DNA of 41,097 nucleotides from Asterionellopsis glacialis. Taxonomy: Eukaryota > Bacillariophyta > Plagiogrammaphyceae > Rhaphoneidales > Asterionellopsidaceae. The notes beneath the pieces are model-generated. The model was not told where the DNA came from. It made no database searches and saw only the letters and a program-made list of their open reading frames with translations. Position 1 is the first letter of the stretch. Each line of letters opens with the position of its first letter. The stretch lies in contig WKLE02001657.1 in NCBI GenBank assembly GCA_014885115.2, positions 6,572 through 47,668 on the forward strand, in the 5' to 3' direction. A program made the position numbers and the translations under genes. Positions 32,370 to 41,097 of this stretch are shown one piece after another.

Positions 32370-33931
32370 TTATCCTAATTCTTTTCTCCACAAAATAATT
32401 TCTTGTTGCTTAAAGTAACGACGATCTTCTTCATCGACCAAGACAAGATTCAAAAAGTATCGGACAGAAAATCGATTATTCACAGCTGTATAGGTAGGTG
32501 TTAAATCAGCTGGCATACCACGAAGTGATAAACGAACAGGGATAATTTCATTCTTTACTGGGGCACCATCCATAATTTCATATTTCACTAACGTTTGAGT
32601 TTCCGTAGCAACGTTGTCAGCCGCCTTTTGCGCTGCAACAGCTTGTGCTTGATGTTGCTGTTGTGGTATTCCTCCATTTGCTGCGGATGATGACAATGTT
32701 GCTGCTGCTACACCTTCACCACTTGTTTCTCGTCGAATTAGAGCTAATTCCATATGTTTGATTTTGATACGTACAAGTAAGAAATGAATATTCCCGTGAA
32801 TCACATCATGCAAGTGATAGTGTCTGCGATCATACTCAAATTCAATATGAAGGCAATCTTCAATACCCACTTCCATTTTAATAGCTTGACTCTCGGTAGG
32901 TGGAGTGGAACAAATTTGTACCCAAACATCATGTTCCTTGGTAATGGGCGGTAAAAACTTACGTTCAATAATCACACGCACAAAGTATCGCACAGCTACA
33001 TTCCGTCCACTGTAACTTTCATGTTCCTTATCCATATTTTTGAATAAAAATGGTATTTCTGTTTTGGGATTGTAGAGGACACCGGGGGGTGACAATTCCT
33101 TGGATAAGGAAATAAAGTTATAATGATGAGGTCCATCGTGTACACCAATACCCATATCAATACAACCAATAAATTCAATTTTAATTCCCAAATGATCTTG
33201 TTTCCGTCCAGGAGGTAATGTCAATGTGACGACACCTGATACATCTTCAGGTGCATCATAGACATATAATTGATGACTCCGTTCATCCACAGAAATGGTA
33301 TTCGATGATGTTCCTGGCATGGCATACATCGTGTTGGATGGTGGTAAAATTTGATCATGACTTTGTTGCGGTGCTACAAGAGTATTCACATTGTTGTTAT
33401 TATTATTCCCATTATTCGCAGCAATTTGTTGCTTTCGTGCTTGAGGATATTTAAGTCTCCAAAAAGGATTCTTGCGTAATTTCCAACTAGGATAACGATC
33501 AATTGGTACAATCCCCGGACGACTTGGATCAGCTGTCAAGGCAATTGAAATTTGGACACCACCACCGCCTAAACCAAAGAATGACTGCATGCATCATGGT
33601 TGTTATCAAAATGGGTAGAAGAACGTACAAGTCAACATTCCATGAAAATGCAATGTGTCAGACATTGAATCGTGAAACCTCCGACACACTGGCAATTGTA
33701 TAGCGATGGGACTAATTCTAGCGAGATGGAACAAACACTACTTACCATTTTATTATCTCTTGATTCTGTTCGATTGTGATTATTTCGTTTGGTTGTCGGA
33801 CGAGAATCAATGTGTTGGTGATGATGATGATGAAGGTGTTGTCCACCTCCGCCGAGCAAACTCCCTTCTGCTGCAGATGCCTTCGTCCAGGCATAAGATT
33901 CCCACATCATGATGTCGATCTTTCTTTTCAA
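32370..33931 (-). CDS. VPS26, retromer subunit
   Basis: The coding exon 33584-32370 encodes the full VPS26 arrestin-like fold: LGIKIEFIGCIDM, SYSGRNVAVRYFVRV, KMEVGIEDCLHIEFEY, FLLVRIKIKHMELALIRRETSG, YEIMDGAPVKNEIIPVRL, FSVRYFLNLVLVDEEDRRYFKQQEIILWRK. VPS26 binds VPS35 in the retromer complex for endosome-to-Golgi recycling. The initiator appears to lie upstream of a 161-nt intron (33745-33585): the sequence reads ATG|GTAAGT and, after CAG, TCATTCTTTGG, giving the canonical MSFFG start, about 405 aa. Exon 1 is also open upstream, so a start at 33931 would add a His-rich 61-aa leader (466 aa). A Met inside the intron (MQSFFG) is an artefact. Two lineage-specific insertions are seen: an Asn-rich one near residues 50-95 and a Gln/Ala-rich one near residue 300. 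Confidence 0.95.
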
Positions 33932-34376
33932 TGGGTTTTACGGCAATTCAGTACTGAAGGATAAAAAGTCATTACATAGAGAGCAAGCAAGATGGTGATA
34001 CTCTATGTACTCGTACATAGAGAGTCACTCCCCAAATGGGAGTTCGGAAACAAAAAAAAATAGAGACAAGAAGAAAAAACTCGAAGGGAGCGTTAGGTAT
34101 CACTCATTATCAGAAGTTTATTAGCTTTGGAACAGGAGTGATGGCTTGGTTGCCCCTCATTTTTTTCTTTTGAAATACACATCACAATAGGGAAGTTGCT
34201 GTTGTGATCTCTGTTTCCTTTGAACCACCATACACACAACGATACTCGTCTAACTTCTCTCACACCATTCAAACACACAAGGACAGAATATCCAACATTA
34301 CTTTGGACAACATTTTTAAAAGCAGTAGCGACAACAAGTTGTCGTCGTCAGACAGTCAGTCAGAGAGTTTAGAAGA
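33932..34376. promoter_or_regulatory. Divergent VPS26/TruA promoter region with a near-perfect palindrome
   Basis: About 445 nt between divergently transcribed genes. CTCTATGTAC at 34001-34010 is followed after TC by its reverse complement GTACATAGAG at 34013-34022. A half copy (ACATAGAGAG) lies near 33974. A regulatory role is a guess. Confidence 0.4.
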
Positions 34377-35930
34377 ATGTACCTTCGAATACGACGATTA
34401 TTACTTTTCATTTCATTTTTTAATGCTGAAATTTTAACAAAAGTCATTACATCTTGTTTTGTGACACCTCAACCTCCATCAATACGATGGACAAAGACAA
34501 CTCAAGCTTCAAAATCTACTGCACATCAGGATGAAAAGGATATTGACGTAACGTCATCTTCGAGTAACAAAGAAAACTTATCTTCTTCCAAAACGGACGT
34601 TGTCTTTACAAATGCAGTATTAAATATAACCTATGATGGTGGTCATTTTACAGGTTGGAGTTCTGCTACAACCACCAGTACCAATATAGATAATGAGAAT
34701 CATAACATTGATGACGACGATCATGATAATGGGATTGAAAGTACAGATGATATGGATGATTCTCCTCCATTATGGAAATCTAGGAAACAACGAAGACGAC
34801 AAAAACGTCATGGTCAAAAAGGTGGTAAGAACGCAGGAAAAGGATTTGTACGTGGTGTTGAAGGCATTTTACAACAAAATTTAGCAAAAATTTTTGGTAA
34901 AGTTGATCCAGACCGAGTTTGTGTAGAAGGTTGTAGTCGTACCGATAAAGGTGTTCATGCAACATCCATGATTGCACAATTCTATTGTCTAACACCGGAG
35001 GCTGCTGGAGCCGTTGCAGCAGCAGCATCTTCCTCATTCTCTCACGATGAAAAAGAAGGCACCCTAGGAGAAGAACACGACGACAAAAAAAACATAACGA
35101 TGATACCGCAGATGCAGTATTCTATTCCTGGGAAACGTATGCCTCATCCAACATCAGCTACAGATAATACATACTTTCTACCGATTAAATTAGATTTACA
35201 AAATCTTCAATATCGATTAAATCGAATGTTACCGGATGATTTACGGATCAGTAATATATCGCCTACACCTACTAAAAAAATTCATATGATACAACAACAA
35301 AACAACAAGGAGGAAAAGGAAACAAAAACAATACTACCATTTCACCCTACATTAGATTCCATTTCAAAAACATACCAATATACTTTTTCGGTTGGTTCCA
35401 TGCATGACCCTACTCAATGGAGATTCCTATGGCATGTACCAGCAAAAGTCAACAACATCAAAAGTGACGACAAAGCAGGAGAAGAAGATTGTCAAGAAAG
35501 CTTTGATTTACTATTGGCACAACAAGCATGTGACATGCTAGTGGGTCATCATAACTTTGCAGCCTTTCGTGGTGCACCTCGTGGTAGTGACGACAAACGA
35601 CGACAACAAGCAGAAAGTACCAATTGTACTTTATCGAAACTAAGTTTGGAAAAGGTTCTAGATACAAGTAATTCCTTTGCATCTGCAGTCACTACTGCAA
35701 CATCTACTTACAGAATAACAGTCACAGGAGATCGATTCCTTTACAAAATGGTCCGATTTATGGTTGGAGCACTTGTTGCGGTTGGAACTCATAAACTTAC
35801 ATTGGAAGATATGGAATTCGCCTTGGATAATGGTTCTTTCAATAAGCAGTTTGTTTGTGCACCTCCTCATGGATTGACACTTCGAGATGTTACCTATAAT
35901 GATGACATTCAATTTGACTGGATATATTAG
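34377..35930 (+). CDS. tRNA pseudouridine synthase, TruA family
   Basis: A 517-aa frame with all TruA landmarks: NITYDGGHFTGWS, EGCSRTDKGVHA with the catalytic Asp at residue 190, LNRMLPDDLRI, SKTYQYTF, HNFAAFRG, YRITVTGDRFLYKMVRFMVGALVAVG and a C-terminal APPHGLTLRDV. The enzyme converts uridines (positions 38-40 in bacterial TruA) to pseudouridine in tRNA anticodon arms. It is longer than bacterial TruA (about 270 aa) because of acidic or basic low-complexity inserts (about residues 100-155, 215-260, 300-320). The N-terminus is hydrophobic (RRLLLFISFFNAEI) and reaches SCFVTP, similar to a plastid signal with F at +1; plastid or mitochondrial import is plausible but not certain. The start is the first Met in frame; there is no intron. 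It is divergent from VPS26. Confidence 0.92.
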   Translation: MYLRIRRLLLFISFFNAEILTKVITSCFVTPQPPSIRWTKTTQASKSTAHQDEKDIDVTSSSSNKENLSSSKTDVVFTNAVLNITYDGGHFTGWSSATTTSTNIDNENHNIDDDDHDNGIESTDDMDDSPPLWKSRKQRRRQKRHGQKGGKNAGKGFVRGVEGILQQNLAKIFGKVDPDRVCVEGCSRTDKGVHATSMIAQFYCLTPEAAGAVAAAASSSFSHDEKEGTLGEEHDDKKNITMIPQMQYSIPGKRMPHPTSATDNTYFLPIKLDLQNLQYRLNRMLPDDLRISNISPTPTKKIHMIQQQNNKEEKETKTILPFHPTLDSISKTYQYTFSVGSMHDPTQWRFLWHVPAKVNNIKSDDKAGEEDCQESFDLLLAQQACDMLVGHHNFAAFRGAPRGSDDKRRQQAESTNCTLSKLSLEKVLDTSNSFASAVTTATSTYRITVTGDRFLYKMVRFMVGALVAVGTHKLTLEDMEFALDNGSFNKQFVCAPPHGLTLRDVTYNDDIQFDWIY

Positions 35931-36642
35931 AGGTTTGATAGTGCTAACATAAAAATAATACTGTATATGCTTCATCCTACCTTGTGGAATGATTTAGAAA
36001 GGAGAAGACTTTTCCCTGTAAGCTGGACTGTTAAATGCTTGAAGGGACAGAGCGATGGGTGGAAGGAGGGATATCAATTCAAATAGAAGTTTTAAAAGGA
36101 TTTGATACGAGTAAAATTAGTCTTGAAATACAAAGGTCAGCTTCAACAGTATGACAAAGTAAATCACAAATATGATTGGCGAAACACTGACTACTGAGAA
36201 ATGCTGTGGTGTTGCTAAGTTTGATACTCGGACGTAAATATATGAACTTTATGGTATAGATTGACCAAGTCCTACTGTCTATCCAGTATGCACGACTTCT
36301 ACTGACATGCTAATTTCAGGCCTAAATATATTGCATAAACTAAGCCCAAATTTCATTTTCTTTAAATGGGTGAAGCACAATACAACCTGTTGTAACTGCA
36401 AAGTGGTACACCTATGACTCATAATTGAACATGTTCATAGTGTGCCAATCAATTAGTTCGGGTGTGGAGAAATTGTGGTGTCCTAGATCTCGCAATTGAA
36501 AACATTGACTGAATTTAATTAGTATGTTATGGATACAATAATGCATGGATTGTCTGGAACTTTCTGAACCGATATTCGAACAATTCCTTGTGTTACAATT
36601 AACATATATGTTTTGAAAAAATCTTTTTTTTTTGGGGGGGGG
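35931..36642. other. Convergent 3' spacer
   Basis: 712 nt between the stops of TruA (+) and the CSC1-like gene (-), AT-rich, no gene. Right next to the CSC1-like stop is a homopolymer pair, about T9 then G9 on the plus strand (36626-36642). Confidence 0.5.
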
Positions 36643-39600
36643 TTAATCAGAAGCCGGCCAGTACTTGATGGTACTGAAATTACCAGGTTCGAGCTCAGGG
36701 AAGTCAAAGATGAGATTGTGCTCGTCAAAGGATCCATCTGGGTCTTGCCATCCGAGCAATTCAGTATCAATTTGACTCATATCGCAGGCAAGCAAGGGAT
36801 ATGTGAACCCGCCTTTCTTGATTTCTGGAACGTACGCACCAATTCCTGCGTTTTTCAGCTAAAGTGAAGGAAGAAAAGTGGCATTCAAGAACAAAAGAAT
36901 GAGAGAACATAAGGCAATAGGAAAGACACAGTCTTCTATGAAATACAGCAATCTTGTTGGTAATGAACTTACGACTTCGGAAAATGTTTTGCCTCCTACG
37001 TCACCTTTTGGCTTGAAGGAATAGCAGAAAAAATGCCTTAGGAAAGTCACAAAAATACGATTTACATAGATCGCTGTTCCGTAAGCAAGCACTGCAACAC
37101 ACGCCCAACCGATGAGAACCAATGCATCCTCTTGACCAGAGGTCATCCATTCCTTCCCATCTGGTTGAAAGCGCGGAAGGGGAGGGAAAACTCTTGGATT
37201 GCTATACCGAAGCATATCTTGATCGCAAAATTGGAAGACATTATCACTACGCTGAATAGTAATAGCGACTAGTTCGTTGGCGCTAGTAGTTGCAAGATGT
37301 GTTCCATGATATTCTTCAAAATTATTTTCCACGACTTCTCCAGTATCTTCAATTTTGGATGAAGCAAAGCAAATAATGAGATAAATAAGATCGCTGCTTA
37401 CAAAGCTCAAAGTTACGTGTGTATACATAACTTGTATTATACAACTTACCACAGGTGTCATCATATGGAAAACCACTGATTTGATAAGCCATCATGAGCG
37501 CGTACACAACCAAAGTTGCGGTGAAGAGATAATTTCTTGTGACTACCGAAACTTGAGAACCAAATTTAGGCGGTTGACTCCAGCTTCTCTGCTCAAACGA
37601 GATCAAAACAGATTGGATTTGAGAAAACAATCACAGATATTGTAAAATAGCAGACAAAGAATTATATACGTACAAGGAGACAAAACTTGTCAGTATAATA
37701 CTGCACAATTAATGTAAAAGCGCCGAAAAAGAAACCGCCTGGGAAAAGTGTACTAAAGTATAATGTGAAGAATAGAATCTTTGTCAACTCCTGTGACATT
37801 GGCAAACAATTTGGAATGAATGCTTTGAGAACAAAAAAAAATATTTTAATTGTAAGAGGACAAATAATCTTTAAACTCTGAACTTACCGTATACTGTGAT
37901 GCCAATGAAAAGTACCCTCCTTGAAAATTCAGGTTCATGCGAAACTGATCAGGTGCATGAGGACCGTAATAGTGACGTACAAAATTACCCCATAAGTCGG
38001 AAATCTGCATCAAAGGACTACGAATCATTTCACTGATGAAGATAGCATAGACACCTTGTAACAGATGCTTACTACCCTCGGTAAGTGTATTTGTGAATGG
38101 AGTAATGATTGACACGATTACAGCTGTTGTCATCCAACGAACAAGAGTCAATTTAAAGTATAGGGATGCTTCTAATGCTCCTTCGCTTGGGTGGCTTTCA
38201 AACCATTTGGTGACATATTTGACAATTTGAGGCGCAACAGAGTTAAATACTGAAACTGTGATTGCTCCCCACATAGCAGACTTTCTCCTGGAGAATGTAA
38301 TTGCAAAACCAGCTCCAATCAAAAGAATAAAGGTGACAGAGTAAGAAAAGATACGCTGCTTCACCTGTTTGGGCAAAGTTTCATCCAAATTATGCCAACG
38401 GATAGTGCTTGGTTCTGTTGGCTCCAAAACTTTTAGAAGATATTTTTTTTGAAACAATAATTCGTTTGGTACAGCTGACAAGTTATTCGTAAAGTGGTGC
38501 CTGAGAGAAACAGTTAAGGCCTTCAATGCACTTCTTTGGGCTTCTTCCGTATTGAAGGTTACAAAGACACGGATCGTTCTTGGATCTTTCTTTTCGAACT
38601 CCCGGATCATCTCTTCTGCCTTATCGATTTTATTTTTCAAAATGACTGCTTCACTCTGGCAGAGTAAAATCTGCTTCCAACGCGGAACAGGATAAGGGTC
38701 TTCTACCATTTTGTCTAAGTTTTTGCTATCAAAAGAAACACCAGGTTTTTGTAAGAGTTCAAGCTGATACAACATCTTGCGTCTTTGTACCAAATTATTG
38801 ATAAGAGTTTCATTGTCCTTGGCCACAGTTACACATACGACCTGTCCCTCGCAACCAGCAATCTTTTCAAAATATTCTTTCCATTCGTCAGGGTCCTTCG
38901 CGTCTTTTTACAAAAAGAGAACGATAAAGCGATATCATGAGTACAATATAAAGGGGGAGGTGTAATCAACTACATCTTTTTATTACAAAAAGTCCTTACC
39001 GTCCGGAGGGTTTTCTACCTCAATAGAATAATCGGACGCAGTCTGCTCCTCAACGTCGCATTCAATTTCCTTTCTGATAATGTAGATACCTAAGACATAG
39101 ATGGCAACAAAAATGTATATTAACGTAGCCAAGGCTACATAACCAGTCCTTTCATCAATTTCACAAAAGTTACGAAGAATAAAATTAAGGTCTTCGCCTT
39201 CTACCGTAACGCTGGCATACCTTTCGTAAACAAGGCTGCGGTCGTTCTCATCCCACTGAATAAAATGTAAACAAATGCAGTAACAACAACGAAAGGTTAA
39301 CGCAAAAAGTAGGTACTGTCGTGGAATGTTTATACTTCAAAAGACCTTACCATATCTTTGCTACAACTTGGACATGCAACCCATCGCTGATCCGTACAAA
39401 TGGATGAACCCTGCAAGAGAGTCTTTATACCACCTTGTTCTTCAGCAGAATAGTCATCAGAGCTGAAATATAGTATGTTGGGTATATTGATCAAACCAGC
39501 GATAAAAAGAATCACAGAAAGTGATTTGAGAGTCCAAAAGTATAGATTAATACCTACGCCCCATTCAGATAACTCAGACAAGGGGGTTCGAAAAACATTG

Positions 39601-40121
39601 TAGAGCTTTGTTGGCACTTTTTCCTCTCCTGCCTCGGCTTTTTCACCGTTTGCTTGTTGACGAGGCAAGGTGTAATGTTCGAAATATTCCCAAGCCGCTT
39701 CAAGATTTGGGTTAGGTATTGTGGGATCTGGATCCTTTGGCATGTACCATTCGTACTTGGACAAAGCTCGTGCAATGCGCCGTCCCCATGTCATTTCCGA
39801 AGGTTGGTCGTTGAAAACCAGCTGGCCTCCCTGATGACGCCTGGATAGAACTGCCTGAAGATAACTCCCTTTAGAGTGGACTTTCTGTAGTTTTGTATTT
39901 CTCTCAAGTCGATCCTCATCTTTCCCACTTGCAACGTCTTCACTAAACTCAACTTCCTTCTTCACGGAAGAGTCGGAAGATTTTTTTGCTACTGTCAATT
40001 GTCCTGACTCGTCATTGAAAACCTCAACGCCTTCTTGCGACCCAATGGGAGGTTCAACGGGGGGTTCTATTTCCGTCGTCATGGTGACATTCGCTTTTGA
40101 GCTTGCTCTCAGATGATGCAC
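36643..40121 (-). CDS. CSC1/TMEM63-like channel (DUF221 family)
   Basis: Seven exons join in frame: 40121-39351, 39255-39000, 38903-37888, 37790-37674, 37588-37450, 37346-36973, 36858-36643 (introns 85-114 nt), giving about 962 aa. Residues 1-150 are a charged cytosolic N-terminus. A first span follows (LYFWTLKSLSVILFIAGLI), then an extracellular loop, then ALATLIYIFVAIYVLGIYI. Next comes the long cytosolic domain typical of the family (EGQVVCVTVAKDNETLINNLVQRR, RWKQILLCQSEAVILKNKI), and then the membrane core (SVTFILLIGAGFAITF, LVRWMTTAVIVSII, LFPGGFFFGAFTLIVQYYTDKFCLL). Family members are mechano- or osmosensitive cation channels of plasma or internal membranes. The C-terminal segment DPDGSFDEHNLIFDFPE is probably cytosolic. 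The exon 4 acceptor was chosen (CACAG|GAG) because nearer AGs break the frame. Met14 is an alternative start. Confidence 0.88.
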
Positions 40122-40248
40122 CCCTTTTAAAGTTCCGTTCTAATGTGAATCACTTACCAGGTGATATATTCAATCGTACCTATTATGAAGATCACGATGA
40201 GATAACGGGACTTCCATCACTATTTTTGATTTCCCTCCAGTCGGCTCG

Positions 40249-40522
40249 CGAATCTCTGTTGTCTGTCTGGTGCATAACTCCGAATCGTAAATCATGTTTA
40301 ACTGGTACGTAGAAAGATATCTTTCAATCTACTGTACCGGGTACTATTTATAAGGCGCGAAAAATATTTATTAGGAGTATTCTTAATTATTGAGTGCCGT
40401 TCATTCGCGAATAAACAGATTATTATATTATTATATTATCACTATACTATGCAAAACAAAGTGGTTCATACGAGTACCTGTTACCAGCTTAGAGTACTTA
40501 TAACAGAGAATTCCGACAATGA
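40249..40522. repeat. Diverged direct repeat, copy 1
   Basis: First copy of the 240-275 bp duplication. It ends with ACTTATAACAGAGAATTCCGACAATGAG and is longer than copy 2 because of short insertions, e.g. an ATTATATTATTATATTATC stretch. Confidence 0.75.
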
Positions 40523-40531
40523 GGCTACTCT

Positions 40532-40770
40532 CGAATCTCTGTTGTCTGACTCGTATTAAAATACCTCTAGTACATAACTCCGAATAGTAACTCATATTTC
40601 CGTAGAAAGATAACTTTCAACCTAATTTACTAGACAAGACAAGAAACATATTTACTTATAGTATTGATTGTTGAGTGCCGTTCGCGGGTAGCCGGATTAT
40701 TATTTCTTTATGTGCAAAATAAAATGGTGTTGTCAGATTAGTACTTATGACAGAGAATTCTGACGATGAT
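40532..40770. repeat. Diverged direct repeat, copy 2
   Basis: Second copy, separated from the first by about 9 bases. The shared blocks keep the same order with scattered substitutions and indels. Confidence 0.75.
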
Positions 40771-41008
40771 TCAGTGTTTCCCAGTAAAATATCACTACTT
40801 CAGATATTACCTGGTACGGGGTATAGTTGTTGTAGTCTATCGCCTACCAGGTACTCTTCCGTACCATAAATATAGGAATACATAATTACTAAGGTTAAGG
40901 GTATCAACCCGCAACCGACCGAACGCCCGGAAATTCGCCCCTTTCCTTACTCGTATACGCTTTTTACAGAACCCTATCGGTACAGACGAGCTTAGAGGGG
41001 TTGGAGGC

Positions 41009-41080
41009 GCCAAATGGGGGGGGGCGGAGCCCCCCCTGGATAGGGGAGGGGGAGGGGGCGAAGCCCCCGACCGATTTGGC
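41009..41080. repeat. Nested G/C-rich inverted repeats
   Basis: Outer arms GCCAAAT (41009-41015) and ATTTGGC (41074-41080) enclose two hairpins: GGGGGGGC-GGA-GCCCCCCC (41018-41036) and GGGGGC-GAA-GCCCCC (41054-41068). Between them lies a purine-rich G-run block (GGGGAGGGGGAGGGGG) with quadruplex potential. Confidence 0.8.
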
Positions 41081-41097
41081 CAAAAAGGGAGAAAAAG

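Larger units (their letters stand above)
40122..40985. other. Intergenic region with a diverged tandem duplication
   Basis: No gene. A segment starting CGAATCTCTGTTGTCTG is present twice (40249-40522 and 40532-40770); shared anchors in order are CATAACTCCGAAT, CGTAGAAAGATA, TTGAGTGCCGTTC, GATTATTAT and ACAGAGAATTC. TACCWGGTAC-type motifs lie near 40806 and 40844. Confidence 0.7.

Noticed and set aside
33585..33590. VPS26 start at an ATG giving MQSFFG
   Set aside because: This ATG lies inside the intron; splicing ATG|GTAAGT to CAG|TCA restores the conserved MSFFG start.
1..41097. CRISPR arrays, bacterial operons, Shine-Dalgarno sites or rho-independent terminators
   Set aside because: The genes are spliced and eukaryotic; no regularly spaced direct repeats of CRISPR type were seen.

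Overview
This window looks like nuclear DNA from a diatom, or at least a stramenopile with a red-type secondary plastid. Three things point there. Short spliceosomal introns of about 85-160 nt with GT-AG ends interrupt otherwise compact genes. At least two proteins start with a signal peptide ending in an A|F cleavage motif (CDA|F and SNA|F), the bipartite plastid-targeting signal of these algae. A DUF6824 domain (NDVLYGRGGG...HPGN), a family seen mainly in diatoms, is also present. The species is not determined.

Layout: (1) 1-1371 intergenic; 1372-3629 (+) DUF6824 proline-rich protein, one intron. (2) 3886-6501 (-) PP2A scaffold subunit A, seven exons, all joined here in frame. (3) 6502-7646 spacer with palindromic GTACCWGGTAC motifs; 7647-8558 (+) small plastid-targeted membrane protein, one intron. 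(4) 8895-10334 (-) unrecognised 479-aa protein. (5) 11836-20478, a complete Copia-type LTR retrotransposon in minus orientation: 98-bp LTRs differing at one base, 5-bp target duplication GCCGG, G7 polypurine tract, and one open 2707-codon gag-pol frame. (6) 20484-26748, a gene-poor block with a decayed non-LTR retrotransposon (reverse transcriptase readable in pieces, minus strand), itself split by a 609-bp non-autonomous DNA transposon, then mostly unexplained sequence. (7) 26749-29136 (-) 795-aa plastid-targeted repeat protein. (8) 29137-32369 spacer. (9) A divergent pair: VPS26 (retromer, -) and a TruA-type tRNA pseudouridine synthase (+). (10) 36643-40121 (-) CSC1/TMEM63-type (DUF221) channel, seven exons. 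(11) 40122-41097, a diverged tandem duplication and a G-rich, hairpin-rich end.

The host genes are ordinary housekeeping, trafficking, membrane and plastid genes with no shared pathway, as expected in a eukaryotic genome. The most unusual content is in the mobile elements. The Copia polyprotein is about twice the usual length, with a long coiled-coil region ahead of Gag and a PDZ-like domain between integrase and reverse transcriptase. Its reverse transcriptase also has Asn where the first Asp of the YxDD-type motif is expected. All domain calls are from reading motifs by eye; no database search was run.
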